Assembly: GCA_027604685.1 (NCBI GenBank)
Contig: JADHYX010000324.1
Location: 1-25,856, forward strand
Source of the DNA: Lobulomyces angularis
Lineage: Eukaryota > Chytridiomycota > Chytridiomycetes > Lobulomycetales > Lobulomycetaceae
Reading direction: 5' to 3'
Length of the DNA stretch: 25,856 bases
Positions 1 through 6,890 of the stretch are shown piece after piece. Made by a program: the position numbers and the translations under genes. How positions within the stretch are numbered: position 1 is the first letter of the stretch; the number at the start of each line of letters is the position of its first letter. The notes under the pieces were generated by a model, which was not told the origin of the DNA, made no database searches, and was given only the letters and a program-made list of their open reading frames with translations.

Positions 1-132
1 GTTTTAAATATTCTATATTGACAAGATAATGTTTTTGTTGTTGATGACCTGTTATTTGTTACACTAATTATATCTGATTATCATCTTTAAAGTTACAGAT
101 TGCTAGTTCATGTACTTCAATCCTGATCTATT
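1..132. other. Left terminal non-coding region
   Basis: There is no gene here. The first 31 bases read like an inward-facing promoter: TTTTAAA at 2-8, then ACAAGATAAT at 21-30 followed directly by an ATG at 29-31. That ATG opens only a 12-codon frame ending at 67. The same ACAAGATAAT sits immediately before the start of the membrane-protein gene at 23171 and again at 23539-23548. The extreme bases GTTTTAA are matched in inverted orientation by TTAAAAC at the right end. This may be the remainder of a terminal inverted repeat or telomere that the assembly did not complete. Confidence 0.5.
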
Positions 133-1266
133 TTATCTACATGTACAACCAGGCTCACTACATTTTCTACATTTAGCACCAGTAAGAGTGTTATTAGCAG
201 TTATATAGATTTGTGATCCATCTGTTAGAGATGGAATACTAATATATTTATAATTGTCGATAATCATTGAATCCGCCATTCTACATGTCCCACATTTCAT
301 ACATGAACCGACACAATCAGAATTAACTCGTTCTCTATAAAGTTCTATATAATTCATCGCATTTCCTGAACATGCGTGATTTGATGGCGCCTTCCACATA
401 TTTTCCCTAGAATCTATATATATTTTCAGTATTACGGCATTACAACCTTTATATAGTAATCCTATACACATTCTAACAACCTGATTTGTGCCTATATAAT
501 CAGCTAGATGATTCCTTGCCCTACTGAGTAATCTGCCAGGACTAGCTCCACATTCGTGATTCACACTCCACACATATGTATGCATGGCTAGATTATCTAG
601 GACTGCTCTTTTAGTAAGTTCGTGATTATTTATTTTGTTAGTGTCAGCATTAAATACCTCTACAGAATCTAATAGTCCATTCTCGTTAGTTTTGGCAATT
701 ACATGAAAATCATTACTACCATTGATAAATCTTTTATCATATTCTATAGTATATCCAGAATTATCAATTATGTCTGTTGTATTAGATATATATAAATCTA
801 GCAAGGGATCTTCTGTTACTGATTGCATAATTGATTTGTAATCATTACCAAGTGGGAGTGTTGCAAATTGTCCAGTAGTCCTACCACCCCACTTTCCAGA
901 TATAAATGCGGCACCTGCTGCTAGTGATGCACCCGAAGCCATAAGTTGACCAGCTGAAACAGATAGTACCTCTGACGTTGCACCTATAAATGTTACAGCA
1001 CCTGGAAATGGTGCAATTAATGCGAAAAATCCTCCACTTACGAAGGTTAATAGACCAAGGACAGCGGCCGTAGCTGCAAATGCTCCACCCCTTTTATGCA
1101 ATCTAGATTGTAATGAAGTATGATAATTACTTTTCCATAAATCAATGGAAGTAGCATTATCCAATTCTTTATGTATATCAGATAGAGATATAGTCGTTTC
1201 AGATGTTGCTATGGTTACAATAGTCGTTACCAATAAAATTATAGCTACACAATATTTTCTATTCAT
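133..1266 (-). CDS. Secreted preprotoxin-like cysteine-rich protein
   Basis: This is a 377-residue precursor. Residues 1-22 form a signal peptide (basic start, hydrophobic core). KR at 58-59 is followed by a long Gly/Ala-rich hydrophobic stretch, about 60-124. A second LTKR site lies at 217-220. Everything after it (221-377) is hydrophilic and holds 12 cysteines, including C-x3-C-x2-C-x2-C and a terminal C-x2-C-x4-C-x-C. N-glycosylation sequons lie near 37, 162, 182 and in the tail. There is no C-terminal membrane anchor. A signal peptide, Kex2/furin-type sites, a hydrophobic alpha-like segment, a glycosylated spacer and a disulfide-rich beta-like segment match the layout of yeast killer preprotoxins. 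This is inferred from architecture only, as I recognise no sequence family. The alternative is a fusion or attachment glycoprotein, because a dibasic site before a hydrophobic Gly-rich stretch also occurs there. It is the outermost left gene, transcribed outward from an upstream TTAAAAAATTA element. Confidence 0.6.
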   Translation of the reverse strand: MNRKYCVAIILLVTTIVTIATSETTISLSDIHKELDNATSIDLWKSNYHTSLQSRLHKRGGAFAATAAVLGLLTFVSGGFFALIAPFPGAVTFIGATSEVLSVSAGQLMASGASLAAGAAFISGKWGGRTTGQFATLPLGNDYKSIMQSVTEDPLLDLYISNTTDIIDNSGYTIEYDKRFINGSNDFHVIAKTNENGLLDSVEVFNADTNKINNHELTKRAVLDNLAMHTYVWSVNHECGASPGRLLSRARNHLADYIGTNQVVRMCIGLLYKGCNAVILKIYIDSRENMWKAPSNHACSGNAMNYIELYRERVNSDCVGSCMKCGTCRMADSMIIDNYKYISIPSLTDGSQIYITANNTLTGAKCRKCSEPGCTCR

Positions 1267-1290
1267 TATCTAATTCTATGTTCTATAGTA

Positions 1291-1322
1291 TCTTATTAAG
1301 TATTTATTTAATTTTTTAATAT
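1291..1322 (-). promoter_or_regulatory. Likely promoter of the preprotoxin-like gene
   Basis: Read on the minus strand this is ATATTAAAAAATTAAATAAA followed by TACTTAATAAG, 25-56 bases before the ATG. It matches the TTAAAAA-TTA core seen before many other genes here. Confidence 0.45.
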
Positions 1323-1342
1323 ATTCCAAGTATATCAATCAC

Positions 1343-1364
1343 ATATATATATATATATATATAT
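1343..1364. repeat. (AT)11 microsatellite
   Basis: Eleven AT units run up to and touch the stop codon of the 1364-1675 gene. A tract like this can vary in length between copies or assemblies. It lies at the 3' end, so it should not change a protein. Confidence 0.9.
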
Positions 1365-1675
1365 CATACGACTGTGTTACAATTGGTACATAACGAATCT
1401 CTTGATGTTGTAACTTGAGAATATTTATTCTTGAGATATCGTCTCATGTATACATTAAATGTAATTGTAGGAATACAGAATGCTAATAATATATAGATTC
1501 CTATAAATTTATTTGTCTCATACATTATTAATGTCATTGAACATGCGAATGTGCCAACAATAAACACAGTAAGGGAATATTGATAGGCTACCATGGCACT
1601 ATAGAGTTGAGTTTCCGCACTTTCTTTACATTCATAAGAAGATCCAATATTATTAAGTAATGGTTTATTGCTCAT
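1364..1675 (-). CDS. Two-helix membrane protein, terminal family (left copy)
   Basis: This 103-residue protein has a hydrophilic N-terminus starting MSNKPLLN and two closely spaced hydrophobic segments (about 30-52 and 57-76). They are joined by a short loop containing YETNKF, and a basic tail rich in K/R/Y follows. Positive charges flank the hairpin on both sides, suggesting both ends are cytosolic. It is the closest relative of the right-arm protein at 24761-25132, which starts MSSKPLLN and has YDTNKY in the same loop. The two genes point outward at opposite ends. I recognise no known family and the function is unknown. It ends in TGA at 1364-1366, showing that TGA is used as a stop. Confidence 0.8.
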   Translation of the reverse strand: MSNKPLLNNIGSSYECKESAETQLYSAMVAYQYSLTVFIVGTFACSMTLIMYETNKFIGIYILLAFCIPTITFNVYMRRYLKNKYSQVTTSRDSLCTNCNTVV

Positions 1676-1790
1676 AATATATATTTATAATATAATATTA
1701 TTATCTATATCTTATATTAGGGATATGTATATATTTTAAAATTTTAACTATGATGGTTGGATTACGAATTATAATATATAGAGTTGTATT

Positions 1791-2105
1791 CTATACAGGT
1801 TTAGTCATAGATTTTTGCCTTCTTGATCTTTTCCATTTAGAATAAAGTAATGCTGATAATCCAGGAGAATATATAAAAAGTACAACGAATAGTCCTGCAA
1901 ACTTCCAAGCGGGATAGAGTAAAATACTTATTAAAGAGGTTCCTATTGATGTAGCTAATGATATTTTATAATGAAGCAAATAGTTATTTGTTGTACTCAT
2001 GTCATCAGTAATAGCACTCATCTTAATGTTATCATTATCATCCTTTATATCTATTATCATCCTGAGGGATTCTAGTATAGCAGTTAAATTTTTATTTAGT
2101 ATCAT
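1791..2105 (-). CDS. Two-helix membrane protein, terminal family
   Basis: A 104-residue member of the same family. A hydrophilic N-terminal half (about 1-45) is followed by two hydrophobic segments, about 47-66 and 70-89, and a strongly basic C-terminus (KWKRSRRQKS). The loop between helices, YPAWKF, corresponds to YETNKF in the neighbour at 1364. It is separated from that gene by 115 bases and read in the same outward direction. Length, topology and position support a tandem duplication that has since diverged. No function can be assigned. The start is the first ATG in frame, within an A+T-rich upstream stretch, and only 24 bases separate it from the next gene. Confidence 0.7.
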   Translation of the reverse strand: MILNKNLTAILESLRMIIDIKDDNDNIKMSAITDDMSTTNNYLLHYKISLATSIGTSLISILLYPAWKFAGLFVVLFIYSPGLSALLYSKWKRSRRQKSMTKPV

Positions 2106-2129
2106 ATATTATTTTCTAATGTGTTTAAA

Positions 2130-2624
2130 TTAATACTTATTCATAAGAAATGTACTATATATACAATATAATATTATTATCGCAATTATTTCACAACCCA
2201 TAATACCATATACTAGATGGTGACTAAGAGGAGATTCCACCTTATTAAATATTATAAGTGATAATAGTGAGCCTATCATGAATATGGATATAATGCATAT
2301 CATTAGTGAAAGCACAGTCTTCCTATATCGTAATAGTAACATCATATCATTATCTCGTTTCTTAGTGACTGATAAGTATATATGTGTAAAACCAAATGTA
2401 GTCACCGCAAGTATTTGGAATGCTATTGTACCATAAGCTATATAATATCCTATCCTACCATTCCAGTTAATGATTATGAAATTAGAACCCATCGACAATA
2501 CCATAAGACCATATGATATGATTATCGTGGAATGTATGGATATCGATCTATGTACTTCCATGGCTTGCTGATAATCCTCATTATTATCATTATTTTGATC
2601 CTGTTCTATACAGTTATCTTTCAT
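2130..2624 (-). CDS. Four-helix membrane protein made of two family units
   Basis: This 164-residue protein has a short acidic/Asn-rich N-terminus and four hydrophobic segments in two pairs. The first pair (about 32-55 and 60-84) ends in a basic KKRD stretch. The second pair (about 102-124 and 134-160) ends NKY. Each pair has the family signature of a helix, a short polar loop, then an aromatic-rich start of the second helix (GYYIAYGTIAFQI in unit one, HHLVYGIMGCEII in unit two). It therefore looks like an in-frame tandem duplication or fusion of two family units. It lies between a normal family member and a broken one, consistent with local recombination. Function unknown. Confidence 0.7.
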   Translation of the reverse strand: MKDNCIEQDQNNDNNEDYQQAMEVHRSISIHSTIIISYGLMVLSMGSNFIIINWNGRIGYYIAYGTIAFQILAVTTFGFTHIYLSVTKKRDNDMMLLLRYRKTVLSLMICIISIFMIGSLLSLIIFNKVESPLSHHLVYGIMGCEIIAIIILYCIYSTFLMNKY

Positions 2625-3202
2625 TGATTTGTGTATATTTTAATTTATTATTCATAATTATTCCTAAAGTTCTAAATATCTGATAACTATATATGTATCT
2701 ATTTATACATTCTATTATTCTAAACTCTTTCATCAGGAAAATTTGGTTTCTCATTGTTTACTAATGATAGGACTTTAGATGTTTGCATGCCTAATAATAT
2801 TAAAATAGTAGGTATATGCGAACAGAATAATGCTACTAACCCTCATAATTTACTATTTTCATATGTAGTTATTGTGACAAGATACATTACTAATGATAAT
2901 ATTATCGAAAAGAAAGAATAGATGGCATACATTCTTACGATACCATCAATGATCTGAGCTGAAATCTGGTGTTAACTGATGTCATCAAATACAGTATTAT
3001 CTCTTGTCATTATATTAGTATATAGCTTTTACCAGAATGATATTATTTGTAACTATATAAATCTTTAATCCGTCTAGTATAATATACTGTATTATAAGGG
3101 GAATAATATGATTGGTAATTATATCTATGATGTCAAGTATTAATTATACTATTGAATGCTAAGTTGAGTTTTAAATTTTTGCGGTGACTTATACTAGTAT
3201 AA
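2625..3202. other. Gene-poor left-arm gap
   Basis: This 578-base gap contains the broken membrane-protein gene at 2720-3010. The rest, mainly 3011-3202, is A+T-rich with no open frame I would call. On the minus strand a TTTAAAACTCAAC element near 3160-3177 is probably the old promoter of the pseudogene. Confidence 0.6.
2720..3010 (-). pseudogene. Broken copy of the two-helix membrane protein gene
   Basis: Reading leftward from an ATG at 3008-3010, one continuous frame of 97 codons runs to TAG at 2720-2722. It is interrupted by TAA at 2972-2974 (codon 13) and TGA at 2843-2845 (codon 56). The 97-codon span equals the length of intact family members (95-104 residues). Between the stops the frame encodes a basic-then-hydrophobic stretch and the loop YENSKL, which aligns with YETNKF of the 1364 gene. 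After the TGA it continues LVALFCSHIPTI, matching LLAFCIPTI there. The lesions are nonsense changes, not frameshifts. An upstream TTTAAAAC element survives near 3165-3175. Reading TGA as tryptophan would not repair the TAA. Confidence 0.75.
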
Positions 3203-3925
3203 TTATGCTGATATATATAAGATATTGTATATACAATCAATAATTAGAGAATAATCTTTCATCCATCTATCTTTGTTTTGCATCATTAAAGGAAATGCAA
3301 CTGGTATTTCTTCAGATATGGAGATTTCACCATCCTTATAAGTTACCATTTGCCATGCAATACCGGTAGTAAGTAAGCCAAAGACTCTTTTTCCATCATT
3401 ATTATTATCATAACAATCCTTTAACGCCAATATGCATTGTTTAAGACATGATATAAGATTTGTATTTTTGGTCTCTACAACAAGTATATATCTGTCTATT
3501 AATTCTATACAATCTACAACAATATATTCTTCTCTACCACCGGTTTGGTTATCTTTTGAGACTATAGTACTTTCTCTCCTAAGCTTTATGCTTGATATAT
3601 TTTCAGTATCTTTATAATATTTCATAACATTTGCTAATACTATGAACGCAAAATCTGCGGTATTAGCTTCTTTAAATGGCTCTATATTACCTATAGGATA
3701 ATCCTCTAGGTCTATACACATGCATAATCCCTTGTAGATTTCATCCTTTATATTCTTTGATTTATCTATAGTATTATTTAGATCTAGTAATTCATTTACT
3801 GGTCTTGCATTATTACATATGTCAGTAAATCTCTTTCCTATGCGTTCTTCGGCCTCTGATTGAGTACATGATGAATAGGATCTCTTCCATTCTAACTTTC
3901 GTCTTTTTGTCCTATCTAATGACAT
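3203..3925 (-). CDS. PD-(D/E)XK nuclease-like protein
   Basis: This 240-residue protein has a basic, nuclear-signal-like start (KRRK at 7-10) and a helical middle. Its C-terminal half reads like a restriction-endonuclease fold: D138 at the end of a strand, then VVETK at 149-153 giving the E-x-K half of the catalytic signature. A helix with Q163 follows, then a strand-turn VFGLLTTG at 181-188 and W191. The order acid, E-x-K, helix with Gln, then a G-(I/L)-x-T-x-G-x-x-W strand is one I associate with nuclease-like domains of fungal and oomycete proteins. The assignment rests on pattern, not on a search. It could cut DNA, or be an inactive binding domain. It is solitary, transcribed outward, with an A-rich TTAAAAAAAATTAA element before the start. 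Signal peptide and membrane segments are absent. Confidence 0.5.
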   Translation of the reverse strand: MSLDRTKRRKLEWKRSYSSCTQSEAEERIGKRFTDICNNARPVNELLDLNNTIDKSKNIKDEIYKGLCMCIDLEDYPIGNIEPFKEANTADFAFIVLANVMKYYKDTENISSIKLRRESTIVSKDNQTGGREEYIVVDCIELIDRYILVVETKNTNLISCLKQCILALKDCYDNNNDGKRVFGLLTTGIAWQMVTYKDGEISISEEIPVAFPLMMQNKDRWMKDYSLIIDCIYNILYISA

Positions 3926-3936
3926 AATGTTGCAGC

Positions 3937-3954
3937 TTAATTTTTTTTAATTAT
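3937..3954 (-). promoter_or_regulatory. Likely promoter of the PD-(D/E)XK-like gene
   Basis: The minus strand reads AATTAAAAAAAATTAAGC, ending 11 bases before the ATG. This is the A-rich TTAAAAA-TTA core shared with other genes. Confidence 0.45.
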
Positions 3955-3996
3955 ATGTAAATGCCATCTTTATCTATTATCTACTTATCATTATAC

Positions 3997-4458
3997 TCAA
4001 ATAATATCTGTAGAATTTTGTCCTAGTATTATCATAGTATCATAAGGCATTCTAAGTTTGGGCATATGGATTTTCTCATCTATTATATATTCTGATGTCT
4101 CAATAGTATTATCTTCTTGTTTATCTATTCTAAACAATTCTATAAGGTTATGAACTATATCTGCTTGTATGTTATTATTATTACTAATATTGGATTTATC
4201 ATGTATATAATATTCATCATTACATAGGCTTTGCGATATTCTCTTTATTATAGATATTTGTCCCCGTCTTTTAGTAGTTAAGGTAGGTTGATGCTTTTGC
4301 GTATTATCTTTCAGTTTATTATCTGTGTCTATATTTGATTTTGTATCTATGATTGGTATGATGCGCCTTTTGTGAGTTGATTCTTTCGCTAATGATATAT
4401 GATTTGTGTCATGATCATATAGAACAGGTATTATGCGTTTTCTATGTTCGCCACTCAT
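3997..4458 (-). CDS. Small hydrophilic protein with repeated basic-IP motifs
   Basis: This 153-residue protein has no recognised family. It is hydrophilic and probably disordered for its first 100 residues. Two near-identical short motifs, HRKRIIPVL (5-13) and HKRRIIPII (29-37), occur near the N-terminus, and a weaker KRRGQISII lies further on. The same type of motif occurs in the UDG fusion protein (6891-8984) and the 478-residue protein (17077-18513). This suggests that the three proteins bind a common partner or share a targeting signal. The C-terminal third contains a possible helix (ADIVHNLIELFRI) and a short hydrophobic end. It is divergent from the capping enzyme gene, sharing an 84-base intergenic region. 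Confidence 0.65.
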   Translation of the reverse strand: MSGEHRKRIIPVLYDHDTNHISLAKESTHKRRIIPIIDTKSNIDTDNKLKDNTQKHQPTLTTKRRGQISIIKRISQSLCNDEYYIHDKSNISNNNNIQADIVHNLIELFRIDKQEDNTIETSEYIIDEKIHMPKLRMPYDTMIILGQNSTDII

Positions 4459-4542
4459 GATACTAATATTATTTGTGCTGTTGTTAGATGTAATGTTTCC
4501 TAATATTTTACTCTATATTTTCGCTTGATAGGCAAACAATTG
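4459..4542. promoter_or_regulatory. Shared divergent promoter region
   Basis: These 84 bases lie between the minus-strand gene ending at 3997 and the plus-strand capping enzyme. They contain TAATATTTTACTCTATATTT at 4501-4520 and no open frame. Both promoters must lie here or in the gene starts. No exact copy of the TTAAAAA core is present. Confidence 0.4.
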
Positions 4543-6840
4543 ATGAATTTACCTATAGATATAATGATTGTTGGTAATGATGATATTTGTTTATTCTGTG
4601 GACTGAGTAAGCTGGGTCAACTCATCGGTAGACGACAGGGCGCTGATGAAGCCCGTGTATTAGTTAAATGTTCATGTGTATCAGATAATGAGGTGAGTAA
4701 GATGATATATGATAGTGAGGAGCTTGCATATTCGGTGGTATTAACTTCGGATCCATTGATTGAGGAATTAATAACATCTACTAATAATAGCGTCAATGGA
4801 TTACCAAGTAGAACATTTGATATGTCATCCCATACCTTGCATAATGAAATAGAGATAACTTTATCACCTAGTTTATCATCTATATGTTTCAATAAAATAG
4901 ACAATTATGCTGAAATGATAATATTTGAAGCTGGTCATCCAGGAACTAATATAAATGGCAATTTGATGCTTTCATCCAATGTGAGATTTAGGATCGCGAC
5001 TCATATAACTCATAATGCAGAAAGTGATAATGATCCACAACTTAATAGTCTCTTACATAAATCTGTAACATGTAATGTAAAGAATATAGTATCTAAATTC
5101 TGCTGCGCTCCCGATATGACCTATAAATCTTCATATGAGTTTGATGTGATAGATTGGAAGCCATTTCTGGATAACCACTTATGTAAACAATCATACTCTA
5201 TCATGTTTATTGAGCGTATATGTATAATTGGGGATTGGTTATGCAGAACTAGAAGATACTCCCCGGATGATGTATATTCATGCGAATTCGAGTACATTAA
5301 ATCTGGTAGACCATCTGATGAGGATGCATTATACATTCTTGACATTATCCATTCGAGGTTTATATATGAGACTAATTATAGAAAGTACTTGAGACAGGAG
5401 TATATTGATATACTTAGGCATAGCGCTAGACCAACAAAGGATATCAAACATATTCCAGGGTCTAACAATTCATATAGAATTAAAGTTGATGGTGAATATG
5501 CTTGGGTATTTGATGTAGGATCACTATGGTATATATGTCGTAATGATCCAAAATTGACAGTTGTAGGTTATATAATGAAGCAATTCATTAGTACCTTTAG
5601 AGCATTGCATACCGTAATCAGAGTTGAACAAATGGTTGATGGCACACTTGTATTGATAGATGTCTTATGTCTTAATGGAAAGGTAAGAGATATAACTCGT
5701 AGATATGATGATGCGACCAGTGTACTCAAGAATGGCGCAATATTCCCTCCCAATATGGTTATCAGGCATGAATATAATACTATCGAGGAAGTACAAAGAG
5801 CCAGACTAGCATCTGATATTCCTAGTGATGGTATCATAATAATTGAGAAGAATACATCAATCACCTATAGAATTAAGAGTCCTACCATCGATTTATTATG
5901 TACAGGTAAGAGCCTTGTAACTATAAATGAGAATAAAAGAATGAGTAAAGTTATGGATAGTCTTGAGGGTATGCAAAAGAATGTGATTTATGAATGTAAT
6001 ATTAAATTATGTGATAATGATAGATTAAGTATAGTTAAGGCCATGCCTAGATATGATAAAGTAGTGCCTAATAGACCTCAAGTTCTCAAGGACATCATAT
6101 CTGTTCTCAAGTCAGATGATATGATAGATTATACACTTATTGATCGAGTGTCAAATTATTCATTCTTTGTGCGTAAATATATGTATTCATGGGCTAATAA
6201 TAGAATGCGAGATAGTAAACTTATAATTGATGTTGGATCTGGAAGAATACAATCTATATCATGTATTAAAGATAATCCAAATTATTCATATCTATTATGT
6301 GATCCTAAATTAAAGATTCCAAATAGTATTGATTCAAGTAAATGGTTAGATGCTACCAATTATGATGATAAGTCTAAGCTTAATCTACTTGAAAGACTGC
6401 ATAGGGGTAAGGATAAAATAGCATATTACAAAGGGAGTATTGAATCATTTTTCACATCATACAATATATTAAACTTCATAATAGATAATAGATGTATGCT
6501 TATATATTGCTTTAGTTTGTCATATATGATACCATTCTTTAATGATATGGCTAGCAGGGGTGCAAAACAGATAGGTTCATGTTATGTATATGATAATATT
6601 AGGGAAGATTCTACTCTAGTTGATATAAGTGGTATAAGATTGCGAGCTGAAAATGAATCTAGAAAGACTGCTATTGCAACATTCGGTAATAAAGTTGAAT
6701 ACAGAGAGCCTTTAATCACTTCTAATGATATAAGAGCTAGGGAGATAGATCTGGCAATTAATCTTCCATTAACTATCTCTAATATAGAGCATGATGTAAG
6801 AATGGTTGTTTCCAATATTATTGTTGCTAAGAGTTTTTAA
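4543..6840 (+). CDS. mRNA capping enzyme (triphosphatase-guanylyltransferase-N7-methyltransferase)
   Basis: This 765-residue single chain would cap viral mRNA in three steps, like the large subunit of poxvirus capping enzyme (about 840 residues there). Residues about 95-260 look like a tunnel-type metal-dependent RNA triphosphatase, with paired E-x-E strands EIEITL (102-107) and EFEYIKSG (248-255). The guanylyltransferase follows, with the covalent lysine in KVDGE (K314), DG at 429-430 inside SDGIIII, and RIKS with K445. The C-terminal third is an S-adenosylmethionine methyltransferase with IIDVGSGR (glycine motif at 561-568) and SLSYMIPFF near the substrate site. The frame can be extended to a TTG at 4525, but the first ATG is 4543 and I prefer it. 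No separate D12-like stimulatory subunit was recognised. The gene stands alone on the plus strand and ends at a TTTTTAAAA palindrome shared with the convergent UDG gene. Confidence 0.93.
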   Translation: MNLPIDIMIVGNDDICLFCGLSKLGQLIGRRQGADEARVLVKCSCVSDNEVSKMIYDSEELAYSVVLTSDPLIEELITSTNNSVNGLPSRTFDMSSHTLHNEIEITLSPSLSSICFNKIDNYAEMIIFEAGHPGTNINGNLMLSSNVRFRIATHITHNAESDNDPQLNSLLHKSVTCNVKNIVSKFCCAPDMTYKSSYEFDVIDWKPFLDNHLCKQSYSIMFIERICIIGDWLCRTRRYSPDDVYSCEFEYIKSGRPSDEDALYILDIIHSRFIYETNYRKYLRQEYIDILRHSARPTKDIKHIPGSNNSYRIKVDGEYAWVFDVGSLWYICRNDPKLTVVGYIMKQFISTFRALHTVIRVEQMVDGTLVLIDVLCLNGKVRDITRRYDDATSVLKNGAIFPPNMVIRHEYNTIEEVQRARLASDIPSDGIIIIEKNTSITYRIKSPTIDLLCTGKSLVTINENKRMSKVMDSLEGMQKNVIYECNIKLCDNDRLSIVKAMPRYDKVVPNRPQVLKDIISVLKSDDMIDYTLIDRVSNYSFFVRKYMYSWANNRMRDSKLIIDVGSGRIQSISCIKDNPNYSYLLCDPKLKIPNSIDSSKWLDATNYDDKSKLNLLERLHRGKDKIAYYKGSIESFFTSYNILNFIIDNRCMLIYCFSLSYMIPFFNDMASRGAKQIGSCYVYDNIREDSTLVDISGIRLRAENESRKTAIATFGNKVEYREPLITSNDIRAREIDLAINLPLTISNIEHDVRMVVSNIIVAKSF

Positions 6841-6842
6841 AA
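6834..6842. terminator. TTTTTAAAA element between convergent genes
   Basis: TTTTTAAAA overlaps the stop codon of the capping gene and lies 49 bases beyond the end of the opposing UDG gene. Similar palindromes occur at the two other convergent junctions (17063-17072 and 21244-21252). A role in transcript ending is inferred from position only. Confidence 0.35.
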
Positions 6843-6890
6843 TTTCTGATATGTCAGTGATAGTATAATGTATATTGATAATATAAATTA

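Noticed and set aside
133..1266. Class I fusion glycoprotein
   Set aside because: The KR site before a hydrophobic Gly-rich stretch suggested it. There is no C-terminal membrane anchor and no heptad-repeat coiled coil after the hydrophobic part. Kept only as an alternative.
2843..2845. TGA read as tryptophan in this genome
   Set aside because: Other genes end with TGA (for example at 1364-1366 and 25130-25132), and the same broken frame also has a TAA.
4525..4542. Six-codon N-terminal extension of the capping enzyme from TTG
   Set aside because: Eukaryotic-type translation should use the ATG at 4543, and no conserved residue lies in the extension.
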